A stretch of DNA of 41,139 nucleotides from Nemertoderma westbladi. Taxonomy: Eukaryota > Xenacoelomorpha > Nemertodermatida > Nemertodermatidae. A model generated the notes under the pieces. That model worked only from the letters and a program-made list of their open reading frames with translations. It had not been told where the DNA came from and searched no databases. How positions within the stretch are numbered: position 1 is the stretch's first letter; each line of letters opens with the position of its first letter. The position numbers were made by a program, and so were the translations under genes. This document shows, piece by piece, positions 21,175-29,283 of this stretch. The stretch spans positions 1 to 41,139 of the forward strand of contig JAUCBJ010006935.1 in the NCBI GenBank assembly GCA_032718475.1. Direction: 5' to 3'.

Positions 21175-24132
21175 ATGTCTCAGGGCTCAGGGCAGTCATC
21201 GTCCCAACGGTGCTGTCAGTGTGGGATCCGCGCTTGTACCACTTCTAGTCGTTGTCGTTGTGTCCGTGCCGGGCAACCCTGCACCAGCTGCTCGCCTTTG
21301 TCGGTTGGCAATTGCTTGAACCCGCATCTCATATCGGGGGCCTCCATTAGTCCCGTAGTGGATGACACTCTGCTGCATGAATCCACTGGCGATGACTCGG
21401 ATGGGGATAGCTCGGATACTGATTCGTTTTCGAGTGCGATAACTCAGATAACTCAGATTCCCCGAGTCGTCGACACCGTTTCTCCTCCGTTATCTCTGCC
21501 TGGGAGTGCGAGTTCTCCTCCTTTCCCTACCACTGTGGAGCTTTTGGAGTCGGCCTTCGGTGGCCAGTGGTTAAACTCTCCTGGCTCTTCCACCGATCCG
21601 TATTGGGAGGCCAATTATTCCCGCCTCACCTGCCTTACTTGTTGCCAGTATATTGTGCCGGGTGGCAATGTGGGACGCAAAATCGCCGACTTAGTCGCTC
21701 GCGAGCTGGTATTTCTGACGGACGGTATCCACCCCTCGGAACGATCACTCTGTTGCGTGGCTACCATATTCCAGCGAGACCCAGACGTGACAAAAAGTGC
21801 GGATATTCGGCGTACTATGCTGCGCCGGATTGGCATGTGGGAGCGAGAGGAGTATAAGCAGCTGGTGGTGGAGGCGGAGCGCTGCAGCTCCAAGTTCGCT
21901 AAGTCCCGGGGATCGGCAAAAGTAAACCCGGGTCGGTTGTATAATCGGAAAATACTGGTGGGACAGAATCGGGCGGCAGTTCGTCTCATTACCGAGAGGG
22001 ACAGTGGTGGAATTTTAGACCCCAATTCCCAGGCAGAGGGGCGAGCACCTGGGATTACCGTACGTGAGGTTCTGGCGGAAAAACATCCCCCTCAGATGCA
22101 GGTTTCGCCGGACGCGTTTGAACCCTGTGACGACCTACCAGCCTTCGAGGATGTCGACATTACTGGTCAGCACGTCCTCAAGGTTACTCGAGTGCTACGT
22201 GGTGGAGCTGGTCCGATCGGCGGAGACGCCGAATTATGGAGTGCGTTGCTTACCCGCTACGAGGCGCACAGCTCCCGCCTCAGGGAGGCCGTCGCCGGGT
22301 TGGCTCGACGCCTCGCCAACTCGGTGGTACCTTGGGGCGAGATCCGTGCGCTGCGTGCCTGTCGCCTCGTCGCAATTGACAAGGAACCCGGTGTCCGCCC
22401 CATCGGCATTGGGGAGGTCCTGTACCGGTTGCTGACTAACTGCCTCACAGCCGCCACCAAGATGGATTTCATCGTGGAATGCGGGGCGGATCAACTCTGT
22501 GCGGGTGTTAAGGCGGGTGTCGAGGGCGCCGTCCATGCGATGGCTTCATTGTATGAGGACGACTCCACCGAGGGGATGCTCCTCGTAGACGCCTCTAATG
22601 CCTTTAACAGTTTGAGTCGCCCCGTGGCCCTGTGGAATGCGCGGGTCTACTGGCACCGGTGTTCCCGTTACCTCTTTAATGCATACAACGGCCATGCTGC
22701 TCTCTTCTTACAAGGGTCTGATGTACCGCTCTGGAGCAGGGAAGGGTACACCCAGGGCGACCCGGCCGCCATGCTTGGGTATGGCTGTGGGACCCTTCCC
22801 ATGATACGGAGGCTACGGGACATCCGGATACCTGAGTGTCCTGGCAACCCGCCGTCGTCCCTACCTGGCATCCCTTCGTCGACCCTGCCTGGTAACCTGC
22901 CGTCGACCCTGCACGGCGACTCGCCATCGACCGTACCCTGCAACTCGCTGTCGACACTATCCGGTAACTCGCCGTTGACCTTACCCGGCAACCCGCAGTC
23001 GACCCTACCCGGCAACCCGCCGTCGACCCTACCCGACAACCCGCCGTCGACCCTACCCAGCAACCCGCCGTTGACCCTATCCGGCAACCCGCCGTCGACC
23101 CTATCCGGTATCCCGCCGTTGATCCTACCTGGCAACCCGCCGTCGACCCTACCCGGCATCCCGCCGTCGACCCTACCCGGCAACCCGCTGTTGACCCTAC
23201 CCGGCAACCCACCTTCGTCCCTGCTTGGCGACCCGCCGTCTATCTTACCCGATAACCCGCCGTCGACCCTACCCGGCAACCCGCCGTCGACCCTACCCGG
23301 CAATCTGCCGTCGACCCTGCCTGGGGACCCGCTGTCAACCCTACCCGGCAACCCGCCGTCGTCCCTGCTTGGCGACCCGCCGTCTACCTTACCCGATAAC
23401 CCGTCATTGACCCTACCTGGCAACCCGCTGTCGACCCTACCCGGAAATCCGCCATCGACCCTGCCTGGCGACCCGCCGTCAACCCTACCCGGCAACCCGC
23501 CATCGACCCCGCCTGGCGACCCAACACCGCACCACCAAAGACAGTGCTGGTATGCCGATGATGCCTCATCTGCTGGTTCCCTCGCTGGTGTGCTCCGTTG
23601 GTGGGAGGAGTTGCTCCTCAGTGGACCCCGAATTGGGTACAACCCGGAGCCCACCAAGTCCTACTTGGTGGTGAAACCGGCGTATGTTGAGCAGGCACAC
23701 GAGATGTTTGGGAGGTCGGGCGTTCGGATCGTCTCCGGTCACAGGTTTCTGGGCGGTTATGTTGGTGATTCCCAGGGGCTGCGGGGTTTCATCGCGGAGA
23801 AAGTTGCGGGGTGGGTCTACAGCATCGGTAGATTGGCGGAGGTGGCCGAGGATTATCCCCAGACCGCTCATACGGGAATGTCCCGCTGCTTACAAGCGGA
23901 GTGGGACTTCCTGCTCCGGGTGGTTGAAATCGACGATGAGGATTTGGCTCCGATCCGGGAGGCGCTGCAGCACAGTTACATCCCGGCATTGTTCGGGATA
24001 CCCCTCGGTGCTGTTGACGAAGACTTGGTTCTTTTGCCAGTCCGACACGGTGGGATCGGGATTCGGGACCCGTTAATGCGACGGTGCCACGCTAGAGAGG
24101 CGTCGCTGGCCTGGCACAGCTGGGGTGGTTGA
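21175..24132 (+). CDS. RT-element polyprotein, N-terminal part with Pro-rich repeat insertion
   Basis: The start MSQGS at 21175 is chosen because copy 2 begins identically; upstream ATG 21130 is in frame but not conserved. Cys 13, 14, 16, 21, 27, 29, 36, 39 and 47 form a CxC-type finger whose last five have the same spacing as in copy 2. Reverse-transcriptase marks are RPIGIGEVLYR, motif A LLVDASNAFNS (Asp about 472), motif B TQGDPAAM (Gln about 527) and motif C WYADDASSAG (Asp about 795-796). Between B and C lie 28 copies of NPPSTLPG-like octapeptides, absent from copy 2, where the two motifs are only 30 residues apart. The frame ends at TGA 24130, out of register with the rest of the protein. 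Polymerase function with the insertion present is doubtful but not excluded. Confidence 0.88.
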   Translation: MSQGSGQSSSQRCCQCGIRACTTSSRCRCVRAGQPCTSCSPLSVGNCLNPHLISGASISPVVDDTLLHESTGDDSDGDSSDTDSFSSAITQITQIPRVVDTVSPPLSLPGSASSPPFPTTVELLESAFGGQWLNSPGSSTDPYWEANYSRLTCLTCCQYIVPGGNVGRKIADLVARELVFLTDGIHPSERSLCCVATIFQRDPDVTKSADIRRTMLRRIGMWEREEYKQLVVEAERCSSKFAKSRGSAKVNPGRLYNRKILVGQNRAAVRLITERDSGGILDPNSQAEGRAPGITVREVLAEKHPPQMQVSPDAFEPCDDLPAFEDVDITGQHVLKVTRVLRGGAGPIGGDAELWSALLTRYEAHSSRLREAVAGLARRLANSVVPWGEIRALRACRLVAIDKEPGVRPIGIGEVLYRLLTNCLTAATKMDFIVECGADQLCAGVKAGVEGAVHAMASLYEDDSTEGMLLVDASNAFNSLSRPVALWNARVYWHRCSRYLFNAYNGHAALFLQGSDVPLWSREGYTQGDPAAMLGYGCGTLPMIRRLRDIRIPECPGNPPSSLPGIPSSTLPGNLPSTLHGDSPSTVPCNSLSTLSGNSPLTLPGNPQSTLPGNPPSTLPDNPPSTLPSNPPLTLSGNPPSTLSGIPPLILPGNPPSTLPGIPPSTLPGNPLLTLPGNPPSSLLGDPPSILPDNPPSTLPGNPPSTLPGNLPSTLPGDPLSTLPGNPPSSLLGDPPSTLPDNPSLTLPGNPLSTLPGNPPSTLPGDPPSTLPGNPPSTPPGDPTPHHQRQCWYADDASSAGSLAGVLRWWEELLLSGPRIGYNPEPTKSYLVVKPAYVEQAHEMFGRSGVRIVSGHRFLGGYVGDSQGLRGFIAEKVAGWVYSIGRLAEVAEDYPQTAHTGMSRCLQAEWDFLLRVVEIDDEDLAPIREALQHSYIPALFGIPLGAVDEDLVLLPVRHGGIGIRDPLMRRCHAREASLAWHSWGG
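22846..23517 (+). repeat. 24-bp minisatellite, 28 in-frame units (NPPSTLPG)
   Basis: Exactly 28 units of 24 bp (672 bp) run without an indel, so the RT frame is kept throughout. Units vary at a few positions (N/D/I at 1, P/L at 3, G/D/S/C at 8). A six-unit higher-order pattern is visible: the pair NPPSSLLG-DPPS(I/T)LPD occurs at units 16-17 and 22-23. The opposite strand also stays open (Gly/Arg/Val/Asp repeats), a by-product of unit length being a multiple of three. Confidence 0.95.
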
Positions 24133-25078
24133 TGCGCTGCTGTCGGACCGCCCCCTCCAGGTCGCAGACCACGCCGCGTGTCTCGCGTCGGCCCTCGCTG
24201 AAAGCCGCATTACCCAAGACGCGGCTTACAAGGCGAGACTGGAGTCCGCCCTCCTCGCTGTTCCTGCCGAACGGCGCCGCACGGTGGAGCGCACGGTCTC
24301 CCACAAGACGGGAGGGTGGCTGACCGCTCAGCCTTCGGCGGTGGACCACACCGACCTGGACCCCGAAGTGTTCCGGGACAACCTTGCCTTGCGGTATGGG
24401 TTGACGCCGCCCGGCCTCCCGGCTAAGTGCGAGGGGTGTGGGGAGTCTTTTTCGACGTCCCACGCCCTTAATTGCAAGTCGGGGGGCTTGATTATCAAGC
24501 GGCACAACGAGGTGCGGGAGGTCTTCGGGGACTTAATCGCGTCCGCGTTCGGGGGCTCGTGCGTCCAGCGTGAGGTTACGTTGGCGTCCGGCTACCTGGA
24601 CAGACAGGGCCGCGAGGTGGGTGGAGTAAGGGCGGACCTTCTGGCGAGGGGAGTCTGGGCCGAACAGAGGGTGGCGTCATTTGACATTGCGGTTGTAAAC
24701 GCTGACGCCCCCTCTTATGTTAACCGGTCCCTAGACTCCGTTCTCCAGCAGAGGGTCCGCGCCAAGAAGGTACACTATGCCGCAGTGTGCGAGGACCGTC
24801 GGATCTCCTTCACCCCCCTAGTCGGAACCACCGACGGGGTGTGGTGCAAGGAGGCCGATATCCTAATCCGCCACCTCGCGGAGACCCTGGTGGCCCGGCA
24901 GCGTGGGATGCGCGAGCGAGGCCTAGCCTGTGTGCTGGGCGGAGTGCGGAGGCGCCTATTGTTTGCGCTGCTGCGCTCAAACTCCCTGTGCCTGCGTGGC
25001 GGTAGGCGGCCATGGAGGGCGCTCGGGTTTGGGGACGGTGCCGGTCTGCGGGGGTTTGACCTCCAAGACCGGTACTGA
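24095..25078 (+). pseudogene. RT-element polyprotein, C-terminal part (CCHC and restriction-like nuclease)
   Basis: This is the continuation in another frame of the copy-1 protein; copy 2 confirms the joint (HLACL versus HAACL). It contains CEGCGESFSTSHALNC, CX2CX7HX3C at 24428-24474, very like the R2 knuckle. Then come IKRHNEVREVFGDL, an REVTL Glu, VRADLL and FDIAVVN. The R-x-D...D-I spacing suggests a PD-(D/E)XK-type endonuclease as in R2/CRE elements (inference). SFTPLVG, LLRSNSLCLRGG and a C-terminal DDGAG-like end are shared with copy 2. No start codon of its own is credible. Only one frameshift disables the ~1300-codon reading frame. Confidence 0.8.
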
Positions 25079-25462
25079 ATCCAAGTTTTAGACTTGTGTT
25101 TGGTGGAGGGATGTAAAAATTCTTACTAAATTTAATTTTGGTGGTGGTGGAAATTAAAATTAAAAATTGTATTTGACTTTTTGTATTGTTTTTGGTATTC
25201 TGACTAGTTTCCAAGGAATCTAGAAACTAAAACATATTGCATAATTTTCCACATTCTCGATATAGTAGGGGTGGAGATTGATTTATTGACGCTACGGCTA
25301 ATATATCGCCCGTTTCTAGCCAAAGTTACCCGTTGCCATGGCAACTAGGAACTTAAAAATAGTGGATATTGTCCTTATACTTGATATATTGGTGGTAGAC
25401 TCTGATCCCATGACGCTACGACCACTGCATTACGCCCGTTTAAAGCCTGTTGCTAAGGACAA

Positions 25463-25867
25463 TGTCAATACTGCTAACTTTGAAGGTTGTTTTCACTTGG
25501 TTACTAAGGTATATTATAATTATTTAATAATTATTATTTAGTATTTAAGTATTTAAGACCCCTTGGGCTGGGCAGTCTAATAGAAGTAAACTGATAATTT
25601 TGCTATCAAATTAACATGGCAGCACTAATGCCATTGTTCTAGAATGTTTTGTAATTGATAGTTGATAATTTTACTTATATAAATTATGTTAATAATCATA
25701 TTTAAAAAATCGGAAATTGGAAATATTTAACATATTAACTGATTAAATTAAACATAAAGTAACGTTTTAAATGGAGGTACAGTACTGTACTAGGCCTACC
25801 TGTAGTTGGCACTGCTATGTCTTGTACCCCCCCCCCCCCCCCCCACTTTTGTCATAGAACATATTTA
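25463..25867. other. No gene seen; C18 run
   Basis: AT-rich intronic sequence with a C run at 25827-25844, the palindrome-rich TACAGTACTGTACTAGGCCTAC at about 25779 and no coding signal. Confidence 0.4.
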
Positions 25868-25868
25868 T

Positions 25869-26294
25869 TGTTCTAGAACACATTTATTATGTTCTAGAAC
25901 AAAATTTATTTTGATAAAAAAAAATATTATTGTTCTAGAACAAATTTTTTTTCTAGAATTTATTTTTATTTTTCCAGTTTCTATAGTAATTATATATTTC
26001 GAGAATATTTATGGAGGGATACATTTTCTTAATATTTAAAAATGTTATAGAAATAGTTATACTGTTGTAGCTACATCATATTTAGGATAGAGAGTATCTG
26101 GAAACAGGCAAAGCAATTAATTATACGCAAACGAAGAGGTACAAAGATGCTGGCACACCACTTGGCAGAATACAGATGGCGATTACTACATAAAGAATCA
26201 CCATTCCTCGACTTGATTAAACTAATAAGACAAAAGTACAAATAGGTATAAATAATAGCTATAACTAATAAAATAAAATATTTGTTCTAGAACA
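25869..26294. promoter_or_regulatory. Cluster of TGTTCTAGAACA palindromes
   Basis: The perfect 12-base palindrome occurs at 25869-25880, 25890-25901, 25931-25942 and 26283-26294; a shortened TTCTAGAA is at 25951-25958. TTCTAGAA is the core of a heat-shock element (nTTCnnGAAn). The cluster ends 180 bases before the CARD-like gene, so a role in its control is possible. Alternatively it is the terminal repeat of a decayed DNA transposon, since a Merlin-like fragment lies between the last two copies. Confidence 0.55.
26084..26245 (+). pseudogene. Merlin (IS1595-like) transposase C-terminal fragment
   Basis: A 53-codon open stretch reads RIESIWKQAKQLIIRKRRGT, KMLAHHLAEYRWRLLHKESP and ends at TAG 26243. 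The I-E-x-x-W...K...R-G-T...L-A-E-Y-x-W-R pattern is that of the C-terminus of ISXO2/Merlin-type DDE transposases (the Glu of IES being catalytic in the family). The rest of the gene is gone. Confidence 0.65.
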
Positions 26295-26474
26295 AAAAAT
26301 ATTTTTTAAATAAATCTAAAGCTGGTCATAAAACAATATTTGATAATAAAAATAACACATATACCTAGTATTTATAAAAAAAAACAGGGGGTGTGTACAA
26401 GACATAGTAGTGCCCCTGTAGTTAATGAAGTTACTTTTTGATTTATAGTATTTCATTTGGTTCGAATCAACGCT

Positions 26475-27404
26475 ATGGCCACCCAAAGCAACTATTCTGA
26501 TACCCTTTCGGATACAGCGGGAGTAATTGTAGCTTGTAATATAAATCATAACCCAGTTATGCAACTTAATGACCCGCCATTGACAATTTCCTTCGATGGT
26601 AGAACAATGTCCCTTAATTGGCACAAACTACATACAAGAAATGAAGGAAGAATTGTGAGATTTGATCCTCAGCACAAGACTTCAATACGCGCTGGTGATT
26701 ACCCTTTTATGGAATCCTTCCACTGTGTACAGATAGAAAATATTAACTCCTATAGCTATTACATTGGATTTCAAAACCATTACGACGTTATTAAGTTCTA
26801 CGAAGCACTCAACCAAATCGACAAAGATCAATCTCAATTGAATTGTACGCTTGTAAATGATCCCATTTGGAATGGAAGAGAACACCCACTGGGGAAGCTG
26901 CAACAGACGGCACAGCAATCACATGGTTGTAGTGGGGCGCACCCACGGTCGTATCCACCAGTAGAGCAACCACATGGTTGGTCACGTTGGGCGCAGCCAC
27001 CGGTGCTGCCACCGCTGTCAGCAACGGGGAAGGCGCTCTATGGGGCAACAGGAAGTATAAATAGGGGAAGTGAAGATTTCGAAGGGGGGTCAGGGAGGTT
27101 GGATAGGTACCCGGTGGCCTCAGCTCATCAGAATAGAAAGCATGTTGCAACACTAACAAACCTAACAACCATGTTGGTAGAGAATATGGAGGTCGACGAG
27201 TTACTTATTATACTCCAGAGCAGTGGTGTGTTGGATTCACATGAAACCGAATTGGTCAGAACACGTAGAACCAGCCAAGACAAAAATAGTGAGCTAATTG
27301 AAATTATGAAGATGAAAACACTTAGCGATTTCCTTGTATTCGTTATGGCTTTGGAGTCAACCAACCAAAAGCACGTTGCTGATGAAATTTGTAAAAAAAT
27401 TTAA
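26475..27404 (+). CDS. CARD-like domain protein, intronless, nested in titin-like intron
   Basis: ATG 26475 (context GCTATGG) opens 309 codons ending TAA; the frame extends six codons upstream but without an ATG. Residues about 220-305 (TTMLVENMEVDELLIILQSS, GVLDSHETELVRTRR, ...ELIEIMKMKTLSDFLVFVMA) show the six-helix hydrophobic spacing of a CARD. The V-L-D-S-H-E-T-E-L turn and F-L-V-F-V-M-A-L-E-S helix are typical. Residues about 20-120 form a compact domain ending YYIGFQNHYDVIKFYEALNQ, perhaps PH/EVH1-like (weak). A Gly/Pro/Ser linker joins them. An AATAAA at about 27541 suggests the transcript end. It has no introns and lies antisense to titin, so it may be a retrogene. An adaptor role in apoptosis or innate signalling is inference. 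Confidence 0.75.
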   Translation: MATQSNYSDTLSDTAGVIVACNINHNPVMQLNDPPLTISFDGRTMSLNWHKLHTRNEGRIVRFDPQHKTSIRAGDYPFMESFHCVQIENINSYSYYIGFQNHYDVIKFYEALNQIDKDQSQLNCTLVNDPIWNGREHPLGKLQQTAQQSHGCSGAHPRSYPPVEQPHGWSRWAQPPVLPPLSATGKALYGATGSINRGSEDFEGGSGRLDRYPVASAHQNRKHVATLTNLTTMLVENMEVDELLIILQSSGVLDSHETELVRTRRTSQDKNSELIEIMKMKTLSDFLVFVMALESTNQKHVADEICKKI

Positions 27405-27865
27405 GAACAATGTGAAGATTAACAACATTTTTCTTAATTAAGACAAAAAACAGCTTTAATTATATTTTACAGTGAATTTAACAATTAAGTTAATTTAACA
27501 ATTTATAATCTATTATTTTGTAACAAATATTGAAAGCAATAATAAACACATTATATCACTCAATTATTACGTCCTTATGGTATTAGTTCTAGTAGTAACG
27601 ATTTTCTCTAACTTTTAGTTCAAAACTTAAGGTTAACAGGAAAGCAATGAAAAGTGTTGCCATTGCATCATAGTACAGGTCGATCATGTTTGTAGTTTTG
27701 CGACACTTGAGAAAAACATGGACTAATAAATTGGTGGAAAAGTGCCACATGTTTTTCCAAATTGCAAATGTGCCACTATTGTTAGATTCAAGTTTAAAAA
27801 AATTCTGGTCATGCAAGCAGCAAAATATATATGAATAAACTGTATCAAACATAATATCTACCAAC
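27405..27865. other. 3' UTR of CARD-like gene and intron start
   Basis: AT-rich. The poly(A) signal AATAAA at 27540-27546 follows the stop by about 135 bases. The remainder up to exon E is intron without recognisable content. The minus-strand ORF running from exon E into the intron is the wrong frame. Confidence 0.5.
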
Positions 27866-28049
27866 CAGTTTGTCGTTGAGGTACCAAACGAGATCTGGCA
27901 TAGGTCTCCCAACAACTCGGCAGTCCAACCGAGCGTTTTTTCCTTCCTTGGCTCGCACTGCGTTGGGGAGATTAGTAAAGTGGGGGGCATAAAGTTTCTC
28001 TTGTACGCCGCCTTCGGTGTGGTGAGAGCGGCGTTGAGCCTTGGAATCC
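27866..28049 (-). CDS. Titin-like gene, exon E: first half of Ig domain 2
   Basis: It encodes a linker (AQRRSHHTEGGVQEKLYAPHF) and then an Ig A-C' half: NAVRAKEGKNARLDCRVVGR followed by PMPDLVWYLNDKL. The B-strand Cys and core Trp are present. VVGRPMP is also found in the matching titin domain (recalled). Ending at AAA CTG with donor GTTGGT gives phase 0 and exact register with exon F (K-L-V-E-S-D). GTTGGT is a weak donor. The 5' border is ambiguous: TATTTAG at 28050 gives phase 2, whereas an AAG acceptor starting the exon at 28039 gives phase 0 to match exon D. The longer option is given. Confidence 0.85.
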
Positions 28050-28192
28050 CTAAATAAACATATGTAAGTACATTAGTACACTTAATACCTAGAGAAATGA
28101 CATATTAGTAAATTGAATTCATAAGTAAATATTTGAAACCCTCGGCCTATAGGAAAGATACATAATACATAGGAGAAACAAACGAACCTTAC

Positions 28193-28429
28193 CACCATCT
28201 GCTTCATGGTGCCGGTCATATGATCAGGTATTTCCGGGTCACCTTGTCCATCGATATACAGGCTACCAGAAGAGACAGCAACATCATTGGGGTTGTCTGC
28301 CAGCACAGTGTAATGACCCGCATCTTCGGGGAACACGACATTCACGCATAGAGTAGCTATCCCTGACTTATAAACCGAACTTATTCGTTGGGACGGACGG
28401 ACTGGTTTACCCTCCTTGAACCACGCGAT
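28193..28429 (-). CDS. Titin-like gene, exon D: second half of Ig domain 1
   Basis: A 237-nt exon with acceptor ATTTAG and donor GTAAGG, phase 0 at both ends. It encodes IAWFKEGKPVRPSQRISSVY, then FPEDAGHYTVLADNPND and VAVSSGSLYIDG, followed by a linker GDPEIPDHMTGTMKQMV. The core Trp and the D-A-G-H-Y motif mark an I-set domain; the F-strand Cys is replaced by Val (HYTVLA), as in many titin Ig domains. The matching titin domain reads KIAWYKDGK...VVLPEDEGIYTAFASN...SGKLYV (recalled), a close match in order and spacing. Confidence 0.9.
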
Positions 28430-28563
28430 CTAAATGTAATAAATGGAACCCGCTAACTGAACAGAGTAATAAATAAATTGTGTACGAGTTGGTAAGTACT
28501 TCGGGTGTCAGTAGCTGAATCTTGGATATTATTTGCGTGAATATTTATCGGTAATGAAATGTA

Positions 28564-29226
28564 ATTAGTGCCCGAGGACCTTGTCTGCAAGTTCGACGTT
28601 AGTGCCCGCGAGTGATTAGTGCCCGAGGACCTTGTCTGCAAGTGAGACGTTAGTGCCCGCGAGTGATTAGTGCCCGAGGACCTTGTCTGCAAGTGAGACG
28701 TTAGTGCCTGCGAGTGATTAGCGCCGAGGACCTTGTCTGCAAGAGAGACGTTAGTTCCCGCGAGTCATTAGTGCCCGAGGACCTTGTCTGCAAGTGAGAC
28801 GTTAGTGTCCGCGAGTCATTAGTGCCCGAGGACCTTGTCTGCAAGTGAGACGTTAGTGTCCGCGAGTCATTAGTGCCCGAGGACCTTGTCTGCAAGTGAG
28901 ACGTTAGTGTCCCGCGAGTCATTAGTGCCCGAGGACCTTGTCTGCAAGTGAGACGTTAGTGCCCGCGAGTCATTAGTGACCGAGGACCTTGTCTGCAAGT
29001 GAGACGTTAGTGTCCCGCGAGTCATTAGTGCCCGAAGACCTTGTCTGCAAGTGAGACGTTAGTGTCCGCGAGTCATTAGTGCCCGAGGACCTTGTCTGCA
29101 AGTGAGACGTTAGTGCCCGCGAGTCATTAGTGACCGAGGACCTTGTCTGCAAGTGAGACGCTAGTGTCCGCGAGTCATTAGTGCCCGAGGACCTTGTCTG
29201 CAAGTGAGACGTTAGTGCCCTCGAGT
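28564..29226. repeat. ~51-bp minisatellite, 13 units, in titin-like intron C-D
   Basis: Thirteen units of 50-52 bp contain GAGGACCTTGTCTGCAAG and GAGACGTTAGTG blocks with few differences. It occupies most of the 854-nt intron between exons C and D. Because 51 is divisible by three, it also reads open on the minus strand as an LQTRSSGTNDSRTLTSH repeat, broken only where units are 50 or 52 bp. I do not regard it as coding: it is separated from both exons by good splice sites. Confidence 0.93.
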
Positions 29227-29283
29227 CTGTATACAGTGATTACAGCTTGTAGTATATTTTTTTAATATGTATGTGTACATTAC

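Larger units (their letters stand above)
21031..25196 (+). mobile_element. RT element copy 1 (CxC finger, RT, CCHC, nuclease)
   Basis: The 4166-bp unit is bounded by the 8-bp direct repeat ATTCTGAC at 21023-21030 and 25197-25204. Deleting it restores the foldback arm that it interrupts. It has a ~144-bp 5' leader, one long coding region broken by a single frameshift near 24100-24130, and a ~118-bp 3' tail that is A/T-rich without a clean poly(A). There are no LTRs. It is a non-LTR-type retroelement by structure. It is GC-rich compared with its surroundings, as is copy 2. Confidence 0.85.
19199..25462. mobile_element. Foldback DNA transposon with ~340-bp TIRs, split by two insertions
   Basis: The left arm 19199-19536 is the inverse of a right arm that is now in two pieces, 20947-21030 and 25205-25462. 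Shared blocks include TTAAACGGGC, GTCGTAGCGTCATGGGATCA, CAATATGTTTTAGTTTCTAG and TTTTCACTATATAAAA. The break in the right arm is exactly where the RT element (21031-25196) inserted with an 8-bp duplication. The interior also contains a TTAA-flanked MITE (19772-20521). Removing both leaves a ~1.3-kb non-autonomous foldback with no transposase. No target duplication of the foldback itself was found. Confidence 0.82.

Noticed and set aside
22668-23657. 329-codon minus-strand ORF of GRVDGG-type repeats
   Set aside because: It is the reverse strand of the 24-bp in-frame array of RT element copy 1; the open frame follows from the unit length.
24129-24323. Arg/Ser-rich ORFs and others overlapping the RT elements (21110-25214, 34532-37958)
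   Set aside because: Shadows of the GC-rich coding frames on both strands.
19199-25462. Terminal inverted repeats as part of the RT element (Penelope-like structure)
   Set aside because: The arms belong to an older foldback: the RT element interrupts the right arm with its own 8-bp duplication, and copy 2 has no such arms.
26459-26469. B-box-like GGTTCGAATC suggesting a tRNA or SINE
   Set aside because: No A box or cloverleaf can be formed around it; it overlaps the start of the CARD-like frame.
27589-27990. 133-codon minus-strand ORF
   Set aside because: It reads exon E in the wrong frame and then runs into intron; the Ig frame is different.
28564-29226. CRISPR-like direct repeat array
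   Set aside because: Units are contiguous, with no unique spacers, in eukaryotic intron DNA; it is a minisatellite.
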